A stretch of DNA of 64,000 nucleotides, taken from contig CM046444.1 of assembly GCA_025506515.1 (NCBI GenBank), positions 73,266,192 through 73,330,191 of the forward strand, given 5' to 3'. The first letter of the stretch is position 1, and every line of letters starts with the position of its first letter. The notes beneath the pieces were generated by a model. The model was not told where the DNA came from, searched no databases, and saw only the letters and a program-made list of their open reading frames with translations. Origin of the DNA: Flaveria trinervia (taxonomy: Eukaryota > Streptophyta > Magnoliopsida > Asterales > Asteraceae). Positions 46,711 to 57,832 of this stretch are shown one piece after another. Position numbers and translations under genes: made by a program.

Positions 46711-48513
46711 CTAAACCATTTTGGTTTTGGGTCTGTTCTCATCAACAGATTTTATACTAACTGATTTGTCATGATCAACAGCCTTTGAAGGTGGAGATGG
46801 TGCTGAAAAGGATTCCTTTGATTTTGGCTTAGTTTTCCTTTTCAGTGGTTTAATCACAGGTACATCTATTTGATTAACTCTCCCCAACAGATGTTGAACC
46901 ATCATAACAAGTTGTGTCTGATTGGTTGTTAAAGCCTTCAGTTCAGCAGACACATCAGTACTTGTTTTTGACTGGTTCCTGTGACTCACCATGTCCTCCT
47001 TTTTGAAAGACACAGACTTAGTCTGGTGTTTTGATATTCCTTGAGGAATATTTTTAGTTGTTTATGATAAACCCCTTCCTTCTTTTTAGATTTTTATGAA
47101 AACTTTGGGTTATCAGTTTGAGATGTTTGTGGCACAAACTTGGTATCAAATTCATCTTTCATTTTATTAATTTTCTTTTTAATGATTTTATCTTTGTTAA
47201 ATTTGGAACCCTTTCTGTACAAACATTCATTAGTGAGATGATTGAATAGACCACATATTTCACATGGCTTTTTCTTCATCTTCTATTGTTCAACTGCTGA
47301 AGAGGATGAAACTACTGAAGGTGTGTTCTTTAGTACTTTCTTCCTCTCAGTACTTATGTGAAGTACTAAAGGATTTGTAATAACTGAAGACTTGTTCTTC
47401 AGAAGTTTTCTATCAGTACATTTGGATTTCCTGATAAACTCTTCAGCAGTTGTCAAACCATGTTTGTTTTCATTTGGTTTGAAATGTTCTTCAGGTGTTG
47501 TTACTTGCTCTGCAGTACTTTGAATACTTTGTGAGACAACACCTGAAGTGCTCAACTTTTCTTTGATCATGTGTTTACCAGTAGTAAGACCATCAGCAGA
47601 TTGATTAGCTGAGGTACTATTACTGACTTCGTCCTCTGATTTTACATTATCACTTGACGATGAGACACATGATGATGTGGTTTGGGAATTGATTTCACCT
47701 TCAGATTTTACTTCTGTCTTGGAGTAAAATCTGTAGGAGGTGCAGTGTGATTATACCCAATCCCAAACTTCACATTTGAAGCAGTTTGCTTACTGAGAAG
47801 CATTTCAAACCCCTTGCAAGATGTTACCCAGCGTTCACACTCTACCTGAGTAGCTGCAAGTGTTTCTTTGAGATTCTTATGATTTTCTAAAATGACCTCT
47901 ACCTTTGCCTTTTCATCAGTGATTTGGCATTTTAATTTGTAAATCTCATCAACTTTTTCCTTAAAATAGACTCAAACTCAGCTTTTCTTTTGGAAATCAC
48001 TTTCTCTAGGTCAAGATTTTGATTAATTAAAGCTACATTTGCTTCTCTAATTAAGGCAAAAGCAGCTATGCATGACTCAGAACACAACTTGGCCTTAGCC
48101 TCAGAAGATACTTATGGTACGTGTGATGATGAAGCATTTGAGCATGAGCCATCAGTAGACTCTAGGGCCATAAGAGCAAGATTTCCAAAAGGATTTTCAC
48201 CACCGTGTTGACGAGCACTAGAAAACACTTGTTCAGAATAACCAGAAAGATCATCTGGTAAGCTACTCTAGTCAACAACACCAGGAGTGAAAAAGCTTTG
48301 ATATAATTGAGATTGAGATTGTTGATTTGATTGAGATGGTTGAGGCTCAGGTTGGGTATTTGGTTATTGAGCTATGGGTACTAGAACCTGATTGGACTGA
48401 GGCATGTAAAAACAGGGATAAGGATATGGCATTTGACCTTGAGGAACAAAATATGCACGAGATGATTGAATTTGTGAATGATGACCAGAACTGGTAGAAT
48501 GTTGCCCTTTGTT
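46711..48513 (-). pseudogene. Gag-pol linker with zinc knuckle (element E)
   Basis: Colinear with 8111-9840 of A. It contains an intact CCHC knuckle CEICGLFNHLTNEC (about 47222-47266) preceded by MKKKP, a Lys-rich stretch, a Thr/Ser-rich part (47283-47570) and a basic segment with RKTKPKSKESFS (46711-47013). It is interrupted by several stops between 47580 and 48513. Confidence 0.7.
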
Positions 48514-49640
48514 TTATGAACTATTGCCTTGAAAGGTCACAAAGGGTGCAGAAGAGTTAGATCCAAATAATCTACACTCTCTTGCAAAATGTCCAAGTCT
48601 ATAGGACTTGTGACACCTCAACTTACTCTTGTCAAAACCAACTTTGGTTTTTCCAAAGGGACCAGGAAATTTTCTACGTGTCTTTTTGTAAAATTTTTGA
48701 GATCTAATATTGACTAATGCCATTTGGCTCAAAATATCCATATCTTCCAAATCATCATCAGCAATTCCTTTCAAATCATCCATCAAAAAGCACAAATTAT
48801 CACTATTACATCCTGAATTATTATCAACACCAACAAAAGCAGGATCTCCACTGTGTGAAGAGAAATCTATATGCTCATCATAAGAACTTTCTGATGCAGC
48901 ATATTCTGACTCATGACCAACCAAATCAGTATTCCCTGGTACAAAATCATCAGTGAGCTTCCCAGATGAAGACAGTTTCCTTTTCTGTTCTATCTCTCTT
49001 TCAAATGTTAACAGTTTCCCATGAAGTTGGGTGAGAGATAGATTGTCCAGATTTGCACAGGAGCGTAGGACAATAGTATATGTCTCCCATCTCTCAAGAA
49101 GGGATCTGAGGAATCTGTTGTTCATCTGACTGTTTGTATATTCATGTTTAACCATTTTCAGCTCAGATATGAAACAGGAGAATCGCACAAACTGTTGAGT
49201 CAGTGACTCACCCTTTCTATGAGAGAATGTCTCATATTGCTGGGCAAGGATCTCTCTATTGTTTGCCAAGACCTCATTAGTTCCACCAAATTGTTCTTTC
49301 AGAGCAACCCAGAGGTCATGAGCAGTTTCATCATGCATAAGTCTGGAATAGATTTAATTAGGCAGTGCCATGGCCAAAATTCCATGGGCTTTAGCATCAA
49401 TTTCAAACAATTTCAGATCTTCATCTGAGTACTGCTCTTTCTTCTTTGGAACCATCTCATTGGTTTCCGAATTACTCACAGATTATATGGTCCATGAACC
49501 ACAGATTTCTAACAACCTGAACTGTTAATAGACAGGTGATGGAGCATTCGGCGTTGCCATATGTTATACTCACTCCTAACAAGCATCAAAGGCTTTGTTG
49601 AGGAGCCAGTATTGTGAAGATCATTGATTGATGTAGCCAT
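48514..49640 (-). pseudogene. gag: Copia gag (element E)
   Basis: It starts at the ATG at 49638-49640 (MATSINDLHNTGSSTKP). A frameshift near 49500 and a TAA after ILAMALPN (near 49350) precede a 274-codon open stretch (49338-48514). That stretch contains LWVALKEQFGGTNEVLANN, FSHRKGESLTQQFVRFSC, SQMNNRFLRSLLERWETY, an acidic region, and the nucleocapsid motif. The knuckle reads CHKSYRLGHFAREC, so the second Cys of CX2CX4HX4C is Ser. This is the best-preserved gag in the window, but its knuckle is damaged. Confidence 0.85.
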
Positions 49641-49842
49641 TTTCACCAATTCAAACAGGTTCAATGAGATTTTAACAGATCTAGCTCAAGAACTCAACAA
49701 CACAGTTTAAAACAAGACGAATCTCAAATTAATTCACCGGAAGCAACAGAAAATCAAACTCTATAACCAATTTTTTTAAATTTGCTAATTCGATCAAACT
49801 TAGATATCAAAAGAGTAGTTTCAATGATCAATTGTTAAATTG

Positions 49843-50755
49843 ATCAATTAGATTAAGATTTGTAGCGGAATAGCACACGAATTAGACAAAATATTAGCAA
49901 GAATAATATGAATATTCAATCAAACCGTAACGGTTATAGAGAGAGAAAGTTTTCTGCAAAAAGAATGTTTTCATTCACGCACATGCTTCACATACAAAGA
50001 AATTAGGTCAACATTCCTTCTATAAAGGAATATGACATCAGTTGACGTCAGTTGATAGTGACAGCTAACTGTTCATACAAACAACTGAAAGTAAACTAAA
50101 CTACTAAAGATGTCCACAACAACTATGGACACCTTCACTAAAAGTCAAGTATAAGCTAACATTACAACTACTGATGCTATAACATCTGAAGTGTAAGAAC
50201 TTTAGATGTTTTACATAATATAAAACTACTAATTACAAACTACTAAAAAGTAAACCATCACAACTACTGAGGAGAACTGCTTCAGCTGTTGTGACAACTT
50301 CTGAGAACTTTGTCTTTAGACTTTGTGTTCAGACTTTGTCTTCAGCTATTGTCTTCAGACTTTGTCTTGAGACTTTATCTTCAGACTTTGTCTTCAGCTG
50401 TTGTCTTCAGACTTTGTCTTGAGACTTTATCTTCAGCCTCTGTTTTCAGACTTTGTCTTCATCTGTTGTCTTCAGACTTTGTCTTCAAACTTTGTGTTCA
50501 TACTTTGTCTTCAGCTGTTGTCTTCAGCTGTTGTCTTCAGACTTTGTCTTCAAACTTTATCTTCAGACTTTGTCTTCAGCTGTTGTCTTCAGACTTTGTC
50601 TTCAGCTGTTGTCTTCATACTTGGTCTTCAGTTGTTGTCTTCAGACTTTATCTTGAGACTTTGTCTTCAGCTGTTGTAGACCACTTCAGTTGTTTTGATG
50701 TCTGTGGGACTTAAAGGTTTTTCTGATCTGGCTCATTGGTTCTTTTGGTCCAACA
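49843..50755 (-). repeat. 5' LTR of element E, inner end and PBS deleted
   Basis: It aligns with 41113-42247 of the 3' LTR but lacks the last 20-odd bases (ACTAGATCCTGATCCGTTTC in the 3' LTR). It also lacks the PBS and the first leader bases: LTR sequence TAATTGATCAA runs straight into leader sequence TTTAACAATTGATCATTG. The outer end is intact (TGTTGGACC at 50755). The TATA box is changed to TATAGAAGG. Without a PBS this copy could not prime its own reverse transcription. Confidence 0.85.
50300..50672. repeat. 13-bp minisatellite in the E 5' LTR (about 28 copies)
   Basis: Same 13-bp period as at 41577-42170, but all units are of the CAG type (TGTCTTCAGACTT alternating with TGTCTTCAGCTGT). 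The CGG-type block that makes up much of the 3' LTR array is absent. The two LTRs of one element therefore differ by about 220 bp of repeat. Confidence 0.9.
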
Positions 50756-50760
50756 TACAG

Positions 50761-51640
50761 GTTATCCAAGACTATGGCAGGAAAGGAAAGGCATCAGCTC
50801 ACCCAGTCCACGAGACTACTTTGATCGGGAGCAATTTAAGGATCGCTCCTCGGATAAAATATGAGGCTTACCTCAGGAGGTGTGGACACACTGGGTTTTT
50901 ATCTGCGACTTCGGAGAACTTGGAGCCATCAGAAGACTCCATTTCGACGTCCCGAGCCAAGAGCCAAACACGCTACAACTCACCACATGTTGTCACACCC
51001 ACTCACTCACCTCTCCCTCCTATCTAGGATAGGGGTGCACGAGGAATAAGTGGAGACCCAAGGCACATGAGGAATAAGTGCCCCATGCTGGTAAAAGACA
51101 AGGATGCGAGACCTAACAAGACTAAAAGACTAGCATTTGTGATGGGACCAGCCGATGCTCACAAGGAACCCGATGTGGTTAATGGTACGTTCCTTATAAA
51201 CAATCATCCTGGTACTGTACTCTTTGATACTGGAGAAACTACTAGTTTTGTCTCTAATGCTTTTAGTCCTTTGATTGACTTGACTGCGTGTATCCTAACA
51301 TATCTATTTACCGTAGAATTAGTAGACGGTAACATTACAGAAACTAATGAAGTCATCAAGGATTGTTTAATGAATCTAAAAGGTAGCACATTTAGGATAA
51401 ACCTGTTGCCTATTAAGCTAGGAGGATTCGATGTGGTTGTTGATATGGATTGGTTGGCTAAGCATAGAGTCGAAATCGCTTATGAGAAATCCCTGCTTAG
51501 GATACCATTGAGTGGTAGGAAAGTACTAGTGATTCGTGGCGAGGGAAGTGACACGCTATGCCCTATGATATCACATCTGAAAGCTACCAAGAGCCTTGAG
51601 AAGGACATCCAACTTTCATGGTCTACGTAATGAAAGCCAA
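50761..51640 (+). pseudogene. pol: Gypsy gag end and protease (element D)
   Basis: After the E insertion the reading resumes as RLWQERKGISS and continues with gag C-terminal sequence CGHTGFLS (knuckle remnant), then RHMRNKCPMLVKDK. The 187-codon open segment 51067-51630 holds the retropepsin: GTFLINNHPGTVLFDTGETTSFVSN, with the catalytic DTG at about 51227, and GGFDVVVDMDWLAKH, the usual second conserved block. The gene is broken before and after but the protease core is readable. Confidence 0.8.
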
Positions 51641-52560
51641 AGAGGGGAAGAAGATTGAGGATATTCTAGTAGTTTCTGAATATCCAAAAGTGTCTCCTGA
51701 AGATTTAGTAGGACTCCCTCCGAAATGACAAGTCGAATTCCAAATAGATCTACTGTCTAGTGTTGCGCTAGTAGCTATGGCACCATCTCAACTCGCCCCT
51801 CCCTAGATGAAGGAACAAATGTTGCAGATCCAAGAACTACTCGAAAAGGGATTTATTCGACCGAATGTTTCGCCATAGGGTGCGCCGGTCTTATTTGTGA
51901 AGAAGAAAGATGGAACCCTACGGATGTGCATTGATCACCGGGAGCTAAACAAGCTAACAATAAAGAATCGTTATCCTCTCCCAAGGATTGATGACCAATT
52001 CGATCAATTGTAGGGAGCTAGCTACTTTTCTAAAATAGATTTAAGATCTGGATACCATCAACTGAAAATTAGGGAAGAAGACATACCCAAAACAGCCTTT
52101 AGGACGAGATACGGACATTATGAGTATCTAGTCATGCCCTTTGTGGTCCTCATGAACCGTGTGTGTTGCCCGCATCTTGACAGGTTTGTGATCGTGTTTT
52201 TTGATGACATCCTGATCTACTCCCGTAGTAGAGAAGAGCACAAGAAATACCTCTGGCTAGTTGTCGAGCTGCTCAATAATGAACTATATGTCAAATTCTG
52301 CAAATGTGAATTTTGGATGCGAGAGATCAAATTTTTAGGACATGTGGTAAATAAGAATGGGATTCAAGTTGACCCTTCTAAGATTGAGGCCATTAAGGAC
52401 TGGAAAATTCCTAAAACTCCTACCAAGATAAGGCAATTTCTCAGATTGGCCAGGTACTACAAAAGGTTTATTAGACTTCTCGTGCATTATGCAACCATTG
52501 AGTGCTCTAACAAGGAAGAATACAACCTTTGTGTGGAAGCAAGAGCAGAATGAAGCATTC
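51641..52560 (+). pseudogene. pol: Gypsy reverse transcriptase (element D)
   Basis: LLEKGFIRPNVSP, APVLFVKKKDGTLRMCIDHRELN, LPRIDDQFDQL, SKIDLRSGYHQLKIREEDIP and RTRYGHYEYLVMPF lead to the polymerase motif VIVFFDDILIYSRSREEHK (about 52186-52240, FFDD form). FLGHVVNKNGIQVDPSKIEA and PTKIRQFLRLARYYKRFI follow. Stops occur after VGLPPK, APP, NVSP and DQL, most of them single-base changes. The strand and order place it in element D. Confidence 0.85.
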
Positions 52561-53045
52561 AAAACACTCAAGGAAAAGTTGTGTAGTGCACCTATCCTCA
52601 CTCTCCTAGAAGGAATTGAGTATTTCATGGTCTATTGTGACGCTTCACGCAAAGGACTAGGATGTGTACTAATGCAACGCAACAAAGTAATCGCTTATGC
52701 CTCGAGACTGCTAAACGATGATGAGAAGAACTACACAACACATGATCTAGAATTGGGTGTCGTGGGGTTTGCACTCAAAATGTGGTGGCATTATCGCTAT
52801 GGCATGAAGTACATTATTTACACTGACAATAGGAGTTTGCAATACATTCTGGATCAAAAGATGTTGAACATGCGCCTATGAAGATGGGTCAAGTTACTGA
52901 ATGACTACGAATGTAAAATATGCTACCATCCTGGAAAGGCCAATATAGTGGCCGATGCCTTGAGCCGGAAAGAAAGGGCCAAACCTTTACTCGTCCATGC
53001 CTTAAGGATGAGTGTCTACACCGACCTTACCGCCAGATTAAAGGA
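52561..53045 (+). pseudogene. pol: Gypsy RNase H (element D)
   Basis: FMVYCDASRKGLGCVLMQ (catalytic Asp), KVIAYASRLLNDDEKNYTTHDLEL (Glu), YIIYTDNRSLQYI (Asp), then a stop after NMRL. CYHPGKANIVADALSRKERA lies in another frame. Catalytic residues are present, unlike fragment F, which has Asn in TNH. Confidence 0.85.
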
Positions 53046-53930
53046 AGAACAAGGCGAAGCGCTAAAGAAGGTAAGTTAGCTGCGGAAATGTTGGCAGGAA
53101 TGGAGAAGAGATTTGAGCTAAATAGCGATGGTATATATAAATATGAAGGGAGAACGTGGGTACCAAAGCACGATGGAATTAGAGAAGTGATCCTCGATGA
53201 AGCCAACAAGTCTAGGTACTCAGTCCTCTCCAGAAGTTATAAGATGTACTATGATCTAAAGGCCCTTTTCTGGTGGCTTGGGAACAAGAAATCCATCGCC
53301 ATATATGTGAGCAAGTGTTTGACTTGTGCCAGGGTGAAGGCCGAAAACCAGAAACTGTCAGGGATGTTACAACAGCCCGAAATTCCAGAATGGAAGTGGG
53401 ATAATGTCACAATGGATTTCGTCACAAAGCTACCCAGAACTTTTAGAGGTCATGATGCCATTTGGGTAATAATGGATAGGTTAACCAAATGAGCTCACTT
53501 CTTACTGATAAGGGAAGACTGCAACCTAACAAAACTGGCTCAGTTGTGTATTGACGAATAGTGACCAGGCGTGGTGTACCTTTGTCAATCATCTCCGACC
53601 GTGATAGCCGCTTCACTTCAGGTTTCTTGAGATCACTCTAGCAAGCATTATGAACCCGCTTAGATTTAAGTACTGCATACCACCCATAAATCGACGGCCA
53701 GAGCGAAAGAACTATTCAAACCCTTGAATATATGCTAAGAGCTTGCGTGATTGACTTTGGCAGGAACTGTGACAACCATCTTCCTTTGATAGAGTTCTCC
53801 TATAATAATAGTTACCATGCAAGTATAAAGGCAGCTCCGTGTGAGGCCCTATATGTTAGGAAATGCTGATCACCATTGAATTGGAATAAGATTGGTGACA
53901 AACAAGTAATGGGACCCGACATCGTGTTAG
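53046..53930 (+). pseudogene. pol: Gypsy integrase (element D), C-terminus lost
   Basis: IYKYEGRTWVPKHDGIREVI, then the zinc domain in which CLTCARVKAENQK keeps both Cys while the usual His residues read SVLSRSYKM. EIPEWKWDNVTMDFVTKLPR and DAIWVIMDRLTK (first catalytic Asp) follow. Beyond 53490 stops are frequent (TVIAASL for SDRDS; ATARA region), and KAAPCEALYVRKC leads to WNKIGDKQVMGPDIVL. There the Gypsy sequence ends and Copia RT continues in the same frame. The chromodomain and 3' LTR of D are absent. Confidence 0.8.
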
Positions 53931-55120
53931 GAAATCCTGAAGGTTTTGTCAACTCCAAACATCCTAACAAAGTATGCAAGTTAAAGAAATCAATCTATGG
54001 ATTGAAGCAAGCATCAAGAAGTTGGAATCACCATTTTGATGAAGAAATAACTAAATTCCGGTTCATCAAAAACGCTGATGAAGCATGTGTATATAAGAAG
54101 ACTAGTGGGAGCATCACCATTTTCTTAGTATTGTATGTTGATGACATCCTACTATTTGGAAATGACATTCCAACCATGGAAGTGTAAAAGTCTGGCTTGG
54201 AAGCTGTTTCTCAATTAAGGATCTTGGTAAAGCCCCTTATATTTTAGGAATAAAGATCTATAGGGATAGAACAAGGCGGTTGATAGGTTTGAATCAAAGT
54301 GCATACATTGATAAGATCTGGAAAAGGTTCAAGATGGAAAACTCTAAGAAAGGTACCATACCTAGTCAATGAGGAACAATATGAGTAAGACTCAATGTCC
54401 AAGCTCAAAGGATGAGCAAGACAAAATGAAGGGTATCCCGTATGCGTCTGCTATAGGATCATTATGTATGCAATGTTATGAACTATACCGGACGTGTCAC
54501 GCGCTTGAGCATGAGAAGCCGATACCAACAAAATCCTGGAAGTAGTCATTGGATGACTGTTAAGAACATACTTAAGTACCTAAAGAGGACTAAAGATATG
54601 TTCATAATCTGTGGATCTGGTGAGGAAGAACTCGTAGTAAAGGGTTACACTAATGCGAGTTTCCAAACTGATCGGGATGATTCATGATCAAAATCAGGAT
54701 ACCCTTTCATCTTGAATGGAGGAGCAATCTCTTGGAAGAGCTCTAAGAATGATGTGGTGCCATTATCAACTACAGACTCCGAATGCATCACCGCTTCATT
54801 AGCAGCTCAGGAAGCTGCATGGTTAAAGAAGTTCATTGCCGATCTAGGGGTGGTCCCTTCCATTCAGGACCCCCTAGAATTTTTTTCGATAAAGAGGGAG
54901 CGATTGCTCAAATCAAGGAACCCCGTGCACATCAGAAGACTAGGCACATTGAACGAAGATTCAACTACATAAGGGATGAAGTTGAAAACGGGAAGATATG
55001 TATTCGCAAAGTTCACACGGATTAAAACATTGCGGATCCACTAACGAAGCATCTTGAAAAGGCAAAGCATGAAAGTCATGCTTGTGCCATGGGACTTCAA
55101 TATTCTAGTGACAGGATTTG
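53931..55120 (+). pseudogene. pol: Copia RT-RNase H fragment K
   Basis: It starts inside RT at NPEGFVNSKHPNKVCKLKKS and IYGLKQASRSWNHHFDEE, then polymerase motif LVLYVDDILLFGNDIP (about 54130-54175). After frame changes at 54187 and 54470, RNase H blocks follow: NILKYLKRTKDMF, AISWKSSKNDVVPLSTTDSE and HQKTRHIERRFNYIRD, ending LTKHLEKAKHESHA. RT motifs differ from those of A and G (SIYGLKQASRSW versus ALYGLKQAPRAW), so K is another Copia lineage. Its gag, PR and INT are missing. Confidence 0.85.
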
Positions 55121-55888
55121 ATCTTTAACTTTTGTAATGAAATATTGTAACCCTTTATTACTTGAATGAATTATTTGGTTATAATTATTCAACTAATATA
55201 TATATTTTGCATGTTTAAAATCCATGAGTAAATTGTTTACTTAGAACGTTTGTAGTTGTTCATGCTTGTGGGAACAAGTATGAAGGTAATACTATTATGA
55301 ACTTGGATTGGTAGATATTCATATGGATGAATATAGAGCAAAAGATTGCTGCCAAAGATTATAGATATCTGTGGGATGCGAATATTGGACTGACCTGCAT
55401 CTCAAATATTACTACATGGAATCTTTCTAATTAATCATAAGTAATTTTGATTAAAGACGAATATCATTTGGTATCCTCTGACCTGAGACACATATTGGGT
55501 CTTGATATTTACCGAATATTATACTTTGACTTAGCTCTTCGCTATTCTGAAACATGGCAGTACATAGGTTTGAGTTCAGGTATGATATAAGGTAATTGTG
55601 AGAGACGTATGTAGTCAATATGGGATTTGTCCCTCTTATTCATTGGGAGTAAGATGTCTAAGACCTGATAAAGTTAAATCAATGGAGAATGATCACTCTG
55701 TGTCTCTAGGATTTAATTGTGACAAAAGGATAAATGATTGATTCACCTAAATCATTTCAAGTATGGTACTTAAATGAGATGATGTTATTGAGTGGCACTT
55801 AGTCATACGTATTAATGGTAGTAAACCGTTGTTAGGTGGTATTTACTGCTTGCATCAATCTTTTATGAATCATGTGCAAGTGGGAGAT
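55121..55888 (+). other. K region between pol and 3' LTR, no gene
   Basis: AT-rich, non-coding, ending in the purine tract AAGTGGGAGAT directly before the LTR start at 55889. Nothing else recognised. Confidence 0.6.
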
Positions 55889-56823
55889 TGTTGGACCTTA
55901 TATGCCCAAGATACATACCAGATTGATGTGCTTAGTATGTTATGATCCAAGTCGGGTCATACCCAATAACAAGCTATACAAACACCAATTAGTATTTAAT
56001 TATTGATAAGATCAAACAAATAATTACCGACAGCAATTTAGAAAATGGGTTTTCTAAGACGTTTCTTTAGCAAAAGAACAACATTATGTGGATAATTTGT
56101 TCATGAGAAATTGTTTGTGTGATTATTTAAGTTGGTGAAATAGTAACAAATAAAAGTGTGTTATTGTTATAAAATTAAAAGAGGTTTTAATTTTATAAAA
56201 TGAAGAACTAAGAGTGTAACATTTTTTATAAAAACTAAAATGGGGGGAACCCATTTTCAAGGGGCAATTCGGCTGCCCAAAAGGAGTGTTGGGACTCCCT
56301 TTTTTGTCTTGGTCCAAGAACTCTTTCACCACTCTTGCACTCTTCATTCATTACACACTTCTCTCTAACTTTTCTCAAGCAAGAACTCTCTCAAAAGTTG
56401 CTGAAAAATTCGGATTCTACAAAGAACAAGCTAAAATTTTCGGTTTCTTGAGGAGCTAAGAAAGAGACTTCTTTGGTGTTGTGCTCCCTAACAAGCTTGG
56501 TGTTTGGAAGGGCTTGTGGGTATACAAGCTTGGGGTCTTCTCCTTTGAAGGCTATCTACTCAAGAACATCATCTTCTTCAAACTTTTCATCTACAACATT
56601 TGTTCAAGAAAGGTTGTTTTCTATGAACACCCTATGGTTGTTATTTTATAGTTTGATTGCACATTACTTCACATATATTAATGATCCTTATTCTTGGTTT
56701 TGTTTATGTTTTATATGGTGAAAAATTTCAGATTACTAACCATATGTTAAACATATATTCCGCTGTGATTATTCAAGTTTAAATGGTTAAACTAACTTGT
56801 TTTACATGTGACAAAACCCAACA
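55889..56823 (+). repeat. 3' LTR of Copia fragment K (about 935 bp)
   Basis: It starts TGTTGGACCTTATATGCCCA right after a purine tract and ends ACAAAACCCAACA. Start and end form a short inverted repeat (TGTTGG and CCAACA), typical for Copia LTRs. Its partner 5' LTR is not in the window. Sequence of the LTR of element G follows without a gap. Confidence 0.75.
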
Positions 56824-57070
56824 ACCCTAGCAGCCGTCACATCATTCATAGCAAACTTTGATATCATTCATTCATTATTTTGTAATCATTAACATATTTT
56901 AATGAAATACATATTGTTCATTAGTTGTGTTTCTGTTAGTGTGTTCTTGAATTTTCATTAATATTGAAATTTAATACATAACAATTAAACGAAGCCAACA
57001 TTGATTCCGCAAACGTTGACTTGTCTTCGACCAGCACTGATAATTCCTGTCGGCGATCCTTGGATTCACA
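56824..57070 (+). repeat. 5' LTR of element G, 3' part only
   Basis: The right end (CTTGGATTCACA) is set by the PBS two bases on. Only about 247 bp remain, corresponding to the R/U5 end; the promoter part is missing, replaced by the K LTR. No TATA box is seen. Confidence 0.6.
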
Positions 57071-57072
57071 GG

Positions 57073-57085
57073 TGGTATCAGAGCC
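57073..57085 (+). other. Primer-binding site of element G
   Basis: TGGTATCAGAGCC, intact, lies two bases after the LTR, the same spacing as in elements 0 and A. Confidence 0.9.
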
Positions 57086-57309
57086 AAGTGCTCATTGATT
57101 TAGATCGATTGATCTATTAGTGTTAGTTGTGTTTAATTGCTTTGAATTCTCTAGATTTGTGAGTTTTTACTCATTAGATCTACTGTTTTTAAAAGAAATT
57201 TTGTGTGAAACTTGTTTGTCGTTCAACAACAGTCGATTGGATTAACTCGTATCTATATTCAAATCAATTGAATAGCAGATCCTGTTGATCATTCTCATCA
57301 ATTATCATC

Positions 57310-57832
57310 ATGAGCAACTTCAGTGGATCATCTTACCAACCACCTAAGTTGGAAACAAAACTAGATTTCAAATCGTAGAAAATCAAGATCTGGAATCATG
57401 TGAACTACACGGATCCTGACTTGTGGGAGTCCATCACTGAAGGTCCTTATATTCCACCTACACTTCGCCCGCTTTATAATGATAAAAATCAACCAATTAG
57501 TACCAAAGATCTATCACCTAATGATATCAAAAAGGTCAAAGTTGATATCAAAGCATACAGATCTATCACCTACGTTAGCAAATATTTGCCAACAAGACTT
57601 AGAAGAACTACACCCTGATGTAGTGGAAGAAATGGTCCTACAATGGCAGATGGAAATGATTGCTTATAGAGCAAAGCAATATCTCAGGAGAAACAAGAAC
57701 TTGGCATCAGCCAGTAAAACATCAATTATTGGTGTTGACAAATCAAAGTTAAGAAGCTTCAAGTGCAATCTCTATGGACATTTCCCTAGAGAATGTAATC
57801 AACAGTTATATCGAGAGATGAGACAACATTAG
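57310..57832 (+). pseudogene. gag: Copia gag, shortened (element G)
   Basis: The start ATG at 57310 (MSNFSGSSYQPPKLETKL) is followed by a TAG at codon 24, then KIWNHVNYTDPDLWESITEG and GPYIPPTLRPL. After a frame change come DLEELHPDVVEEMVLQWQME and YRAKQYLRR, then the knuckle KCNLYGHFPREC (57761-57796), which has lost its first Cys. From KAYRSI to DLEELHP the usual capsid core is missing, so gag is probably internally deleted as well as interrupted. Confidence 0.75.

Larger units (their letters stand above)
41090..50755 (-). mobile_element. Element E: pol-deleted Sirevirus-like Copia element
   Basis: This 9.67-kb minus-strand relative of A is flanked by the perfect target duplication TACAG (41085-41089 and 50756-50760). 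Order on the minus strand: truncated 5' LTR, gag, linker with knuckle, protease start fused to the RNase H tail, hairpin spacer, ORF2, PPT, 3' LTR. INT, RT and most of RH (about 2.95 kb in A) are missing. It is therefore a non-autonomous derivative. It sits inside Gypsy D. Its LTRs differ by roughly 25-30 positions over about 450 aligned bases outside the 13-bp array, mostly substitutions, so the insertion is not recent. Confidence 0.92.

Noticed and set aside
50310..50714. Similar repetitive open frames in the other E LTR
   Set aside because: Same 13-bp repeat artefact.
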